Shown here in pieces: positions 16,785 through 25,789 of a DNA stretch of 64,000 bases. Source of the DNA: Flavihumibacter petaseus NBRC 106054 (GTDB lineage: Bacteria > Bacteroidota > Bacteroidia > Chitinophagales > Chitinophagaceae); contig NZ_BBWV01000002.1 of NCBI RefSeq assembly GCF_000974785.1, forward strand, positions 372,001-436,000. The letters run 5' to 3'. A program made the position numbers and the translations under genes. Position 1 is the first letter of the stretch. Every line of letters begins with the position of its first letter. Below the pieces are notes generated by a model. The model saw nothing but the letters and a program-made list of their open reading frames with translations. It ran no database searches and was not told the DNA's origin.

Positions 16785-17741
16785 ATGAATTTTCTGCGTG
16801 TGTCGGCATTGTCGGTTAATTACCGCGAGGTTCCCATTTTACAGGATGTGAGTTTTCACCAGGAACCCCTGGAACGACTGGCCATCGCAGGAGAAACAGG
16901 ATCCGGTAAAACCACCCTGCTGAAAGCAATCGGAGGACTGGTAACTCCTGCTGCCGGTGCTGTCCATTTTGAAGGCGAAAAGGTCCTGGGACCCCTGGAA
17001 AGGCTAATTCCCGGCCATCCGCACATCGCCTATCTTTCCCAGCATTTCGAATTACGCAATAATTACAGTGTATATGACATCCTGGAGTATACGAACCGGC
17101 TGAGTGATGACTGGCTTCCGCGGATCATTGAAATATGCCGTGTGGAGCATCTCCTGAAGCGGCGAACGGACCAGTTGTCGGGAGGTGAAAGACAACGGGT
17201 TGCCCTTGCGCGGCAATTGTTGACCAAACCCCGTTTGCTGTTGCTGGATGAACCATTCTCTAACCTTGATGGTAGTCACCGGGATCAGTTGCGGCTGGTG
17301 ATAGATGAAATGGAAGCTGCATTGGGGGTGACCTGTCTCATGGTGTCGCATGACCCCTATGACAGTCTCAGCTGGGCTTCTCAACTTCTGGTAATGGAGC
17401 GAGGGTACCTTGTGCAACGGGGACGGCCAGCCGAAATATACGAACGGCCGGCGAACCGGTATGCAGCGCGGTTGTTCGGAAAGTTTAATCTTTTGCCTGC
17501 AGGCGGCAGGTTGCGGTTTCTGCGTCCTGAGCACATGCAGCTTACCGATCAGCAGGATGACGCGCTGCCAGGCAGGGTTGTACAGGCCAGGTATTACGGT
17601 TCGTTTTGGGAGTGGGAGGTGGAAACAACTGCCGGCCGGTTGCTGGTGCAGACAGGTAAACCTGATCCGGGCAAGGGAACAGGGATCCATATCCGCATTG
17701 ATCCCCAGGCGCCGCATCACCTTGTTTCATCAGATTTCTAA
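16785..17741 (+). CDS. ABC transporter ATPase with C-terminal regulatory-type domain
   Basis: 318 residues from ATG at 16785, 15 bases after the MNIO gene. The ATPase domain has Walker A GETGSGKTT, Q-loop at YLSQHFELR, signature LSGGERQR, Walker B LLLLDEP and the switch His in MVSHDP. Residues 235-318 resemble the TOBE domain of CysA/PotA/FbpC-type importers (RFLRPEHMQL, GRVVQARYYGSFWEWEV). That architecture is usual for importers of anions, iron or polyamines. No permease or binding protein is adjacent, so it must work with proteins encoded elsewhere or have another role. Its place in the RiPP operon suggests involvement in uptake, export or immunity, which is inference. Confidence 0.9.
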   Translation: MNFLRVSALSVNYREVPILQDVSFHQEPLERLAIAGETGSGKTTLLKAIGGLVTPAAGAVHFEGEKVLGPLERLIPGHPHIAYLSQHFELRNNYSVYDILEYTNRLSDDWLPRIIEICRVEHLLKRRTDQLSGGERQRVALARQLLTKPRLLLLDEPFSNLDGSHRDQLRLVIDEMEAALGVTCLMVSHDPYDSLSWASQLLVMERGYLVQRGRPAEIYERPANRYAARLFGKFNLLPAGGRLRFLRPEHMQLTDQQDDALPGRVVQARYYGSFWEWEVETTAGRLLVQTGKPDPGKGTGIHIRIDPQAPHHLVSSDF

Positions 17742-17771
17742 CGTACATTTCAAATCCGAAATAATTTGCCA

Positions 17772-19730
17772 ATGAAAAATTTGCTTCTTCCGGTATTGCT
17801 GTTCGCCGGCATCACAACAATTGCGCAGCCCAGGCTTCCAGAAATTTTTGGAGACAATATGGTGTTACAGCGGGAACGCGCGCTGACCATATGGGGCTGG
17901 GCGGGCAAAAATGAAAAGATCACGGTCAGTTTTCACGATCAGAAACAAACGACAAAAGCTGATAAGCAAGGCAAATGGTCAGTTGAACTGTCACCTGAAG
18001 TTGCCGGCGGACCTTTTGAACTGGTTGTATCCGGGAAAGGGGAAAGAAGGATCAAAAATATTCTGTTGGGCGATGTGTGGCTTTGCAGCGGACAATCAAA
18101 TATGGAATGGAATGTACGCAGTTCCAATAATGCTGAACAGGTCATTGCGGGTTCTGCCAATGACCGGATCAGGCATTTTGCGGTCGCCAAAACTATTTCA
18201 GATAAACCGTTGGATAATGTAAAGGCGGCCGCGTGGGAGATCGCAGGACCTGCTACCACCGGGAACTTTACCGCAGTCGGGTATTTTTTTGCAAAAACCC
18301 TGGAGAAGGAGTTAGGCGTTCCCGTCGGACTCGTGCACAGCTCCTGGGGTGGAACCGATGTGGAAACCTGGACTAGCCGCGAAGCCCTTGCAGACAGCAA
18401 GGAGTTTCACGACCTGATGACCGGTTTACCGAAACTGAACCTTGATTCATTGGCAGCTAAAAAAAATGCAGAAGCTGCTGCAGTGGTAACCCAATTGCAG
18501 GGTAAACTACCCGATGCGGCTACTGTTGCCAGATTTCCATCAGTTGAATTCGATCAGCGTTCCTGGCCGGAGATGCAACTACCTGAATTATGGGAAACAC
18601 AACAGCTTAAGAATTTTGATGGTGTAGTATGGTTCAGAAAGACCATTCAGCTGACCAAAGAACAGGCTGCACAGGCGGCTACTTTGTTGTTGGGAACAAT
18701 AGATGATTCAGATGACACCTATGTGAATGGTAAAAAGGTGGGAGCTACCATGAACTCTTATAATGTTGAACGCCGGTATGTTATCCCTGCCGGATTGTTG
18801 AAAGAGGGGGTCAATGTGATCGCCATACGGGTGGAGGATACAGGCGGCGGTGGTGGTGTTTACGGCGGTGCCGACCGGCTCCAGCTGACGCTGGGAGACC
18901 AGCATTTGCCGCTGGCAGGGAAATGGGCCTTACAGGTAGAGCGCCTTGCTGCCACTGCCACTTCGGTTGGACCGAACAGTTATCCATCGCTGCTTTATAA
19001 CGGCATGATCCATCCGCTATTGAAGTTTCCTATAAAAGGTGCTATCTGGTACCAGGGTGAGAATAATGCCGGGCGCGCAGCGCAATATGCAACAGCCTTC
19101 CCTGTGATGATCAATGACTGGCGCAAAGGCTGGGAGGAAGGGAACTTTCCTTTTTACTTTGTTCAGCTGTCCAGTTTTATTGCCGGTGATGGCGACAGCA
19201 GGAAAGGAAGTGCATGGGCTGAATTACGGGAAGCCCAGACCCAGACACTGGTACTTCCCCAGACGGGGATGGCGGTGACGATTGATGTTGGCGAAAGGAA
19301 CGATATCCACCCCCGTAACAAACAGGATGTGGGTTATCGCCTTGCTTTGCAGGCTTTGAAAAAAACTTATGGTAAAGGCGTTGTTGCCGATGGTCCTGTT
19401 TTTTCAAACATGGAGATCGACGGCAACGAGGTCCGCCTCGGCTTTGCCAATGCGGATGGTCTAATGGCCAAAGGCAGTGACGGTGTTGTATTGGGCTTTG
19501 ATGTTGCCGGGGCTGACCGGAAATTCTACCCGGTAACAGGCAAAATTGAAAACGGCAAGGTAGTGTTGCAGGGAGATGCCGCTCAAAAACCGGTTGCGGT
19601 AAGGTATGCATGGGCGGATGATGCCGGTAAAGCTAACCTGTTCAATGGTGCCGGGTTACCGGCGCAGCCTTTCCGGACGGACCACTGGGAAGGGATTACA
19701 GAAAAAAATAAATACCAGGGAGGAAACTAA
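17772..19730 (+). CDS. sialate O-acetylesterase (SGNH)
   Basis: 652 residues from ATG at 17772, with a signal peptide ending TIAQ. The catalytic Ser is in LCSGQSNMEWNV (about residue 110); the middle holds an inserted beta domain (LLLGTIDDSDDTYVNGKKVG, a galactose-binding-like fold); the second half has IWYQGENNAG and the Asp-His of NDIHPRNKQDVGYRLA. The family removes acetyl groups from O-acetylated sialic acids and, in Bacteroidota, from other glycans such as xylan-derived sugars. It should act in the periplasm or at the surface. It starts 30 bases after the ABC ATPase and may share its transcript, although its role is unrelated. Confidence 0.93.
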   Translation: MKNLLLPVLLFAGITTIAQPRLPEIFGDNMVLQRERALTIWGWAGKNEKITVSFHDQKQTTKADKQGKWSVELSPEVAGGPFELVVSGKGERRIKNILLGDVWLCSGQSNMEWNVRSSNNAEQVIAGSANDRIRHFAVAKTISDKPLDNVKAAAWEIAGPATTGNFTAVGYFFAKTLEKELGVPVGLVHSSWGGTDVETWTSREALADSKEFHDLMTGLPKLNLDSLAAKKNAEAAAVVTQLQGKLPDAATVARFPSVEFDQRSWPEMQLPELWETQQLKNFDGVVWFRKTIQLTKEQAAQAATLLLGTIDDSDDTYVNGKKVGATMNSYNVERRYVIPAGLLKEGVNVIAIRVEDTGGGGGVYGGADRLQLTLGDQHLPLAGKWALQVERLAATATSVGPNSYPSLLYNGMIHPLLKFPIKGAIWYQGENNAGRAAQYATAFPVMINDWRKGWEEGNFPFYFVQLSSFIAGDGDSRKGSAWAELREAQTQTLVLPQTGMAVTIDVGERNDIHPRNKQDVGYRLALQALKKTYGKGVVADGPVFSNMEIDGNEVRLGFANADGLMAKGSDGVVLGFDVAGADRKFYPVTGKIENGKVVLQGDAAQKPVAVRYAWADDAGKANLFNGAGLPAQPFRTDHWEGITEKNKYQGGN

Positions 19731-19735
19731 AACGA

Positions 19736-19763
19736 AAATGCCCCGCAAGGGGCATTTTACTGA
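19736..19763. terminator. rho-independent terminator
   Basis: AAAATGCCCC, loop GCAA, GGGGCATTTT: a perfect ten-pair stem just after the esterase stop. It probably ends the whole transcript that starts at the RiPP precursor. Its core resembles that of the terminator at 13085 (ATGCCCC / GGGCAT). Confidence 0.85.
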
Positions 19764-19914
19764 GTAGGGTAGGGATCAAAATAGAGACATCCATGTAACA
19801 ACCAAACCGTCTCTGAATCATTTTGGTATAACAAAGATGCAAAGCGTTTAGGTGCTCCTGAAATTGATTCTGCAAATGATCCCAAACCTTCGGTAACTGG
19901 ACAGATTTGCCCGA

Positions 19915-21345
19915 TTAGCGGGATAAGCTGAATAGTATTTTCATTAGTACCCTGTTCTGTTCCGGGTTGTCAAACGTAGCGGATAGCTCCTGGTTGGTAT
20001 GGTGCTCATAATCGATATCATTATGACCCATATTAAAATAGACCATCCGGTAATGTTTGTTGGCCCAGATCACAGGGTAATATCCATCATGCCAGATTTC
20101 GTGAGGTTTCGGGCCGGTTCCCAGGGGGAAGGAAGTGCTGTCAATTGCATAAAGAATCCGGATAGCGCTGTCCCTGGTCAGATCGCGCTCCCAGCTGTAC
20201 CATTCATTCGGAGAGGTTTTGAACTGGTCAGGAAGACCGGCTGAAACCGGAAGAACATTACCTGACTTTTGCAGAATGGCCGAAGTGGGCCGCCAGGTAT
20301 TTCCCTTATAGGATCCGGCTCCCAGGAATGTATTGTGATACCAGTCCCAGTTTTGAGGATAGGCTGAAGGTGTAAGGGCAAACCCGGCAAAATGGAAGCC
20401 CATCCATGCTCCTCCGGATTCCATGTATTGCTGAAATGCGGCTCTTTGTTCAGATGTTTCGGGACGCGTATCCAGAAACAGCACTACCTTATATTCCGAC
20501 AGATACTCCAGGTTAAGATTATTCCAGTTCGATGTGGTATCATATTGAAAATGATACAAGCCGGCCATCCGGGCCAGGTACTGGTTCGCTTCCCGTACAA
20601 AACTGATATGTGCCTGGTCGTGGTTGCCGGTAAAGAAAGCAACAACTTTCAGGTTTTTTGCCATGTTCGCAGCATCCGGAAGCAGGGAGTAAGCGCTGGT
20701 GTCGATATTTTTCCCCCTTGTTCCCCGCCACCTTTTCCAGAAATTTTCCCTTTTGTTTATCGGAGTGAACCCTGCCACCTGCTTTCCGGTAAAATCAATT
20801 ACCGGGTCTTTCATGTCAGGCTCAAGCGCTGCCAGCTTGTCGGTTACAAATGGAATAATGGAAACAGTCGGTTCAACTTTTTTTCGGACATACCGGGTCA
20901 GCAGTTTTGTTTGAAAGGGATCTGATGCCAGTGCGATCCGGTTGAAGCCAAGGGTCTTTGCCAGGCGATAGCCATAATAGATATTTTCCGTGCTGTGTTC
21001 AGCTTTTGCTTCTGTAAAAATGTGTGTAGCCGGAATGCCCAGTGCGATGGCATATTCCCGCATCACTACAGCTTCTGTATAGGGAGTGTAGACAGCCCCT
21101 CCGGAAAACATGATGTTTTTAACGATCCCCTGGTCATACAGGTATTTTGCCCAGTAAATCCTGCCCTTCATAGTGCGGCTCCAGGATCCATTCTCGAGCG
21201 GCACCCCCGGCGCTACAGCAACATCAAAAGGCCCGTTGTTTCTTGCTTCCTGCAACAACCTGCGGGAAGTTTTTGAGGAGTAGGAACAGCCGGTAAATAA
21301 CCCGGTGAGTAGTAACAGGTAAGTTGTAAGCTTGCAGATGCTCAT
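19915..21345 (-). CDS. DUF218 (ElyC/SanA/YdcF)-ThuA fusion lipoprotein
   Basis: 476 residues. Lipobox LFTGC at Cys20. Residues 38-210 match DUF218: VAVAPGVPLENGSWS, then IMFSGGAVYTPYTEAVVMREYAIALGIPATHIFTEAKAEHSTENIYYG and RIALASDPFQTKLLTRYVRKK, the features of the YdcF/SanA/ElyC group linked to envelope or undecaprenyl-phosphate metabolism. Residues 230-476 match ThuA (trehalose utilisation, class I glutamine amidotransferase-like): VVAFFTGNHDQAHISFVREAN, GGAWMGFHFAG, VIWANKHYRMVYFNMGHND. ThuA relatives act on keto-disaccharides or bind sugars. The fusion is unusual. It overlaps the upstream gene by four bases (ATGA), so both are one unit. Confidence 0.88.
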   Translation of the reverse strand: MSICKLTTYLLLLTGLFTGCSYSSKTSRRLLQEARNNGPFDVAVAPGVPLENGSWSRTMKGRIYWAKYLYDQGIVKNIMFSGGAVYTPYTEAVVMREYAIALGIPATHIFTEAKAEHSTENIYYGYRLAKTLGFNRIALASDPFQTKLLTRYVRKKVEPTVSIIPFVTDKLAALEPDMKDPVIDFTGKQVAGFTPINKRENFWKRWRGTRGKNIDTSAYSLLPDAANMAKNLKVVAFFTGNHDQAHISFVREANQYLARMAGLYHFQYDTTSNWNNLNLEYLSEYKVVLFLDTRPETSEQRAAFQQYMESGGAWMGFHFAGFALTPSAYPQNWDWYHNTFLGAGSYKGNTWRPTSAILQKSGNVLPVSAGLPDQFKTSPNEWYSWERDLTRDSAIRILYAIDSTSFPLGTGPKPHEIWHDGYYPVIWANKHYRMVYFNMGHNDIDYEHHTNQELSATFDNPEQNRVLMKILFSLSR

Positions 21346-21728
21346 GTTCCGGAAAGTTCCAGGATCAATCCATTTTCTTCAAAACTGCAGCGGGTAACCT
21401 GCAAATGCTGCAACATATTGGTGAGTTGCGGCACCTTGCGTAAATCAACTTCCAGCTGGCGCTGATCTTCCAGCCATGAAACTGGGGGTACTTTTTCAAG
21501 CTCCTTTTTGATTGCGCCACGCATTCCGGAAATCATCATCGATACAATTCCAGATGTATGGTAATTCAACAAAACGCCATGGGGGTAAACTTTATTAACG
21601 GACAGGGAAACATTTGCCATAAAGTTTACCTCAAGCTTGTGATTTCCTTCATATCTGAGGCTGATTGGTTTTTTGGACAGCTCTCTGATCAGTAATTCCA
21701 GTTCCGGGTAAGGTATTTCCAGTTTCAT
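21342..21728 (-). CDS. conserved hypothetical protein, cytoplasmic
   Basis: 128 residues from ATG at 21728 (KLEIPYPELELLIREL); an ATG eight codons upstream is less likely. No signal peptide or membrane segment. The chain alternates beta and helix, with a conserved-looking centre KLEVNFMANVSLSVNKVYPHGVLLNYHTSGIVSMMISGMRGAIKKEL. I do not recognise a family. Its stop overlaps the start of the DUF218-ThuA gene (ATGA at 21342-21345), which implies co-translation, though one product is cytoplasmic and the other a lipoprotein. Confidence 0.6.
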   Translation of the reverse strand: MKLEIPYPELELLIRELSKKPISLRYEGNHKLEVNFMANVSLSVNKVYPHGVLLNYHTSGIVSMMISGMRGAIKKELEKVPPVSWLEDQRQLEVDLRKVPQLTNMLQHLQVTRCSFEENGLILELSGT

Positions 21729-21807
21729 GCGATAAAAATAGCCAAAAATCATGCGACGGATAGGGGTAAAAGCAACCTGGGTTGTCGGATAGCAAAACTA
21801 TTTTACG

Positions 21808-22434
21808 ATGAACCCGATTCGTGTTATGATTTCAGCCGTGTTCTGCCTCATTGGGGCAACAACGCTTGCTCAGCAAAACCAGACAATTTTTGGCGACAAA
21901 GGCATTCATGGTTCAACCGGATATGGCGCCGCCGGTAATAAATTCACCAGTATCAACGGCCATTATGCCAATATGCCTGAAATATATGGCGGCTGGTTTG
22001 TCAACCATCGTTTTATGATCGGACTGGAAATGGCCGCAACGACCAACCGAATTCCTGTTCCGGCGGCCAATCAGATCGTTCCGGATCCCGACCGGTGTTA
22101 CCAGTATGGCCAGTTTGGCCTGATGACCGAATATGTATTTGCCTCGAAAAAGAGTTTTCATGTTGCCGTTAACCTGATGACAGGCAGCGGCTTCATGTTG
22201 CAGTATTACAGGGGAAATAAATACGACTGGCATTATGATAGTGAGGTTTACGATGAGAACTTCTTTTTCGTAATGGAACCCGGCGTACAGCTTGAGGTAA
22301 ACCTGTTGCAATGGTTGCGGTTTAGTCCCGGCATTTCCTACCGGCGGGCATTCGGGAGCAGCAGCAAGGGACTGACCGATGATGATATCAGCAGCCTGTC
22401 CGGAAATCTGACCCTCAAGTTCGGCAGGTTCTGA
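21808..22434 (+). CDS. outer-membrane beta-barrel-like protein
   Basis: 208 residues with a signal peptide ending TLAQ. The mature chain shows alternating amphipathic strands with aromatic girdles (YGGWFVNHRFMIGLEMAA, GLMTEYVF, FHVAVNLMTGSGFML, FFFVMEPGVQLEVNLLQWLRFSPGISYRRAF) and ends in a Phe (LTLKFGRF), the usual end of outer-membrane barrels. It is probably an eight-strand barrel. Function unknown; no partner is evident. Confidence 0.7.
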   Translation: MNPIRVMISAVFCLIGATTLAQQNQTIFGDKGIHGSTGYGAAGNKFTSINGHYANMPEIYGGWFVNHRFMIGLEMAATTNRIPVPAANQIVPDPDRCYQYGQFGLMTEYVFASKKSFHVAVNLMTGSGFMLQYYRGNKYDWHYDSEVYDENFFFVMEPGVQLEVNLLQWLRFSPGISYRRAFGSSSKGLTDDDISSLSGNLTLKFGRF

Positions 22435-22574
22435 CCGGAACTGTTCAGTTTCATGCAACAGGATGTATCGTAACCGAACACAGACTGAAGGATCGGGATT
22501 GCCAATTGGTTATTTATCAGTGGGTTAATTTATGGCATACGCTTGGCGTTGAAAAAGGTACATAATTAACCATC

Positions 22575-23618
22575 ATGAAAATATTGCTAACATTCCTGTC
22601 GGTACTGACTGTTGCAGGTCTGGTTCAGGCACAGGACAATGCACAGAAACCTTACCAGGTAAAAAAACTATCCGGCAGCGATCAGATCAGTGCTGCGCGC
22701 ATGGAAACTTCGGGTGGTAACCTGACGGTGACCGGCGTAGACAGTGATCCCAGGCTGGAGGTGTATGTTCGGCCCAATAATAACCGTGACCGCAGCATTT
22801 CCGATGCGGAAATAAAAGAGCGGCTTGAGCGCGATTTTGATTTGTCTGTTTCTGTGACCGGGGGTAAGCTGGTGGCAATTGCCAGGCAAAAACGCAATAT
22901 CCGTGACTGGGATAAAACTGTTAGTATTTCGTTCAGGTTATATGCACCCCGCCAGGTGTCTACCGATCTCACCACCAGCGGCGGGAATATCAGCCTCGAA
23001 GGCATTACCGGGGGCTCACAGGACTTTACTACAAGTGGTGGCAACCTCGACGTAAAGTCGGTGTCAGGTAAGATAAAAGGGGTGACTTCAGGGGGTAATG
23101 TTCACCTGGAGAACTGCAGCGATAAAATTGATATGGCTACCAGTGGTGGTAATATTACTGCATCCGGCAGCAAGGGGAATCTTCGTCTGACCACATCAGG
23201 CGGAAATGTGAACCTGAATGACCTGGATGGTCAGGTTCTGGCAACTACAAGCGGTGGGAATGTGAAGGGTGATAATATCGGTGGAGAACTGGAAGCTTCC
23301 ACCAGTGGTGGCAGCGTGCGGCTGGACAATCTTCGTTGCAGCCTGGAAGCCTCTACCAGCGGCGGTAATATTTCCGTCAACATGAAAGAGCTGGGCAAAT
23401 ATGTCAAGCTCGATAATTCCGGTGGCAATATCGACCTTGAAATCCCTTCCGGAAAGGGGCTTGACCTCGCGCTCCGCGGTGACAAGATCAAAACTTCCAC
23501 CCTGAATAATTTCAAAGGTGACGTTGATGACAACTCCATTAAAGGATCCATTAATGGTGGAGGAATTCCTGTAGATATCCGGGCAAGCAGTGGCAGAATA
23601 ACATTGACCATGCGGTGA
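22575..23618 (+). CDS. DUF4097-like secreted beta-helix protein with SGGN repeats
   Basis: 347 residues with a signal peptide ending VQAQ. From about residue 45 to 290 the chain is built of ten copies of a short repeat centred on T-S-G-G-N (TTSGGNISLEG, TTSGGNLDVKS, VTSGGNVHLEN and so on), each likely one turn of a right-handed beta-helix. This matches the DUF4097 / putative auto-transporter adhesin family common in Bacteroidota. The family is secreted and often linked to envelope stress responses or adhesion; no activity is proven. A terminator follows directly, so it is a single gene unit. Confidence 0.85.
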   Translation: MKILLTFLSVLTVAGLVQAQDNAQKPYQVKKLSGSDQISAARMETSGGNLTVTGVDSDPRLEVYVRPNNNRDRSISDAEIKERLERDFDLSVSVTGGKLVAIARQKRNIRDWDKTVSISFRLYAPRQVSTDLTTSGGNISLEGITGGSQDFTTSGGNLDVKSVSGKIKGVTSGGNVHLENCSDKIDMATSGGNITASGSKGNLRLTTSGGNVNLNDLDGQVLATTSGGNVKGDNIGGELEASTSGGSVRLDNLRCSLEASTSGGNISVNMKELGKYVKLDNSGGNIDLEIPSGKGLDLALRGDKIKTSTLNNFKGDVDDNSIKGSINGGGIPVDIRASSGRITLTMR

Positions 23619-23649
23619 TTACCGTAGCGGTCAGCAACCTTATCCACAG

Positions 23650-23680
23650 TGCCGCAGCATTTTAGCTGCGGCATCTTTTT
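23650..23680 (+). terminator. rho-independent terminator
   Basis: TGCCGCAGC, loop ATTTTA, GCTGCGGCA, then TCTTTTT. It ends the DUF4097-like gene. Confidence 0.88.
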
Positions 23681-23783
23681 GTACTTTATTTTTACCGTTT
23701 ACCGGTATTTTTTTTGCCTTCTGCTGTACCCGTTACAGAATTCGTGAGCCAATTCATCAGAATGCGGTAAATTAATCGCCTAT

Positions 23784-24383
23784 ATGAAAAAGCTAACGAT
23801 ACTGCTGACACTCAGTCTCTTCATGACTGCAGGGTTCTCGCAAAAGAAAAAGAAACTCTTCAACGGAAAAGATCTCTCCGGGTGGAATGTTCATGGTACG
23901 GAGAAATGGTATGTCGATAATGGTGAACTGGTTTGCGAAAGCGGGCCGGACAAGCAATACGGCTATCTCAGTACTGACAAGCATTACAAGAATTTTATCC
24001 TTACGTTGAAATTCAAACTGGAAGCCAACGGCAACAGCGGTGTTTTTATCCGTTCCGGGATCGAAGGCACCAAGATCAGTGGCTGGCAGGTAGAGGTTGC
24101 TCCTCCCGACATGCACACCGGCGGCATTTATGAATCTTATGGAAGAGGCTGGCTGATCCAGCCAAAGCCGGAAGACGAAAAGGCACTGAAGGCAACAGAA
24201 TGGAATGAAATGAAGATTGAAGTGAAGGGTGATGAAGTAACCTCCTGGCTGAATGGTACACAAATGGTGCACCTTAAAGATGAGAAGATCGGAGCAGGAG
24301 ACGGATTCATTGCCTTGCAGATCCACGATGGCGGCGGCATTAAAGTGCGCTGGAAAGATATCAGGATCCAGGAACTCAAATAA
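23784..24383 (+). CDS. DUF1080 (3-keto-disaccharide hydrolase-type) secreted protein
   Basis: 199 residues with a signal peptide (FMTAGFSQ). The rest is one concanavalin-like DUF1080 domain: KKLFNGKDLSGWNVHG at the start, DNGELVCESGPDKQYGYLST, the hallmark NGNSGVFIRSGIEGTKISGWQVEV, and a C-terminal GFIALQIHDGGGIKVRWKDIRI. The family includes 3-keto-glycoside hydrolases or lyases acting on 3-oxidised sugars. It is the first gene of a four-gene operon with a Gfo/Idh/MocA enzyme 24 bp downstream that could supply the 3-keto substrate. Confidence 0.9.
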   Translation: MKKLTILLTLSLFMTAGFSQKKKKLFNGKDLSGWNVHGTEKWYVDNGELVCESGPDKQYGYLSTDKHYKNFILTLKFKLEANGNSGVFIRSGIEGTKISGWQVEVAPPDMHTGGIYESYGRGWLIQPKPEDEKALKATEWNEMKIEVKGDEVTSWLNGTQMVHLKDEKIGAGDGFIALQIHDGGGIKVRWKDIRIQELK

Positions 24384-24407
24384 TTCACAATCCCTTAAAC
24401 AGCATCA

Positions 24408-25778
24408 ATGGATAAGAATCACGAAGCATCCCGCCGGAGGTTTCTCCGGCACCTTGCGGCAGGCACAGCCGCAGTCGCAGCAGGCTCAAATGTTTTTGCA
24501 GCAGGCGAAGAGCGCCGCATTTTCCAGGAGAACCTCATCCGTAAACCATTTGCCGCCAATGACCAGATCAACATTGCATTGATTGGTGCGGGGGGGATGG
24601 GGGTACAGGATACCATCACGGCACTCGGTGTACCTGGTGCAAAGCTCGTAGCCGTCTGCGATTTATACGACGGCAGGCTGAAAGATGCCAAGGCCAAATG
24701 GGGAAATGACCTGTTCACCACCCGCAGCTATAAAGAGTTGCTATCCAGAAAAGATATCGACGCCGTAATTGTTGCCACACCTGATCATTGGCATCAGCAA
24801 ATTTCTATTGATGCCATGAGGGCAGGCAAACATGTATACTGTGAAAAACCGATGGTGCACAGTATCACTGAAGGACCTGCGGTGATCAAAGCGCAGAAAG
24901 AAACCGGGAAGGTATTCCAGGTTGGCAGCCAGGGGGTTTCTTCACTGGGTAATGAGAAGGCAAAGGAACTTTTGAAAGAAGGCGCTATCGGTACTTTGAA
25001 TTATGCCGAAGGATTCTGGGCAAGGTTTTCACCTACAGGAGCGTGGCAATACCCGATCCCTTCGGATGCTTCACCGGCGACCGTAGACTGGGATACTTTT
25101 GTAAGCAATACCACTAAAAGGGCATTCGATGCCACCCGGTTTTTCCGTTGGCGGAACTATACCGATTATGGTACCGGCATGTCAGGCGACCTGTTCGTAC
25201 ACCTGTTCAGCAGCCTCCATTTCATTACCAACTCCTTCGGACCTGAAAAGGTTTATGCTTCCGGCGGATTGCGCTACTGGAAGGACGGCAGGGAAGTACC
25301 CGATGTATTACTGGGTACATTTGACTATCCGCAAACCAATGTTCATCCGGCATTCAATCTTTCACTGCGTTGCAATTTCGTTGACGGCACCAGTGGCACC
25401 ACTTACCTGAAGCTCGTGGGAAGTGAAGGATCCATGGATGTTACCTGGGATTCGGTGACGCTGAAAAGGAATAAGACCATTGCATCGGATGATCCGTTTT
25501 ATATCGAGCAGCTGAAGAAAGCCGGCAAACCCATATCAGATCGCAAAAGAATCCTGGGGCCGGATGAATATACCTTCGAAGCTGAAAAAGGATACCTGGG
25601 CGGACCACACGACCACTTTGTCAATTTCTTCACAGCGATCCGGAATGGCGGCACTGTTGCAGAAGATGCAACGTTCGGATACCGCGCAGCAGCCCCGGCA
25701 TTATTGTGCAATGACAGTTACAACCAGGATACTGCCATCCGGTGGAACCCTGAAAAAATGCAATTGATTAAAAAATAA
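24408..25778 (+). CDS. Tat-exported Gfo/Idh/MocA oxidoreductase
   Basis: 456 residues. The N-terminus carries a twin-arginine signal (ASRRRFLRHLAAGTAAVAAG), so the folded enzyme with bound NAD(P) is exported to the periplasm. The Rossmann part has IALIGAGGMGVQDT, VVCDLYDG-like acidic loop (VCDLYDGRL), ATPDHWHQ and CEKPMVH. The C-terminal domain includes TDYGTGMSGDLFVHLFSSLHFI with the catalytic-region His. It likely oxidises or reduces C3 of glycosides using tightly bound cofactor. Position between two DUF1080 genes supports a 3-keto-glycoside pathway. Confidence 0.92.
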   Translation: MDKNHEASRRRFLRHLAAGTAAVAAGSNVFAAGEERRIFQENLIRKPFAANDQINIALIGAGGMGVQDTITALGVPGAKLVAVCDLYDGRLKDAKAKWGNDLFTTRSYKELLSRKDIDAVIVATPDHWHQQISIDAMRAGKHVYCEKPMVHSITEGPAVIKAQKETGKVFQVGSQGVSSLGNEKAKELLKEGAIGTLNYAEGFWARFSPTGAWQYPIPSDASPATVDWDTFVSNTTKRAFDATRFFRWRNYTDYGTGMSGDLFVHLFSSLHFITNSFGPEKVYASGGLRYWKDGREVPDVLLGTFDYPQTNVHPAFNLSLRCNFVDGTSGTTYLKLVGSEGSMDVTWDSVTLKRNKTIASDDPFYIEQLKKAGKPISDRKRILGPDEYTFEAEKGYLGGPHDHFVNFFTAIRNGGTVAEDATFGYRAAAPALLCNDSYNQDTAIRWNPEKMQLIKK

Positions 25779-25789
25779 ATAGCTTTAAC

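Noticed and set aside
22700-23400. Regular DNA repeats suggesting a CRISPR array or satellite
   Set aside because: They are the coding repeats for the TSGGN motif, imperfect at DNA level and in frame throughout.
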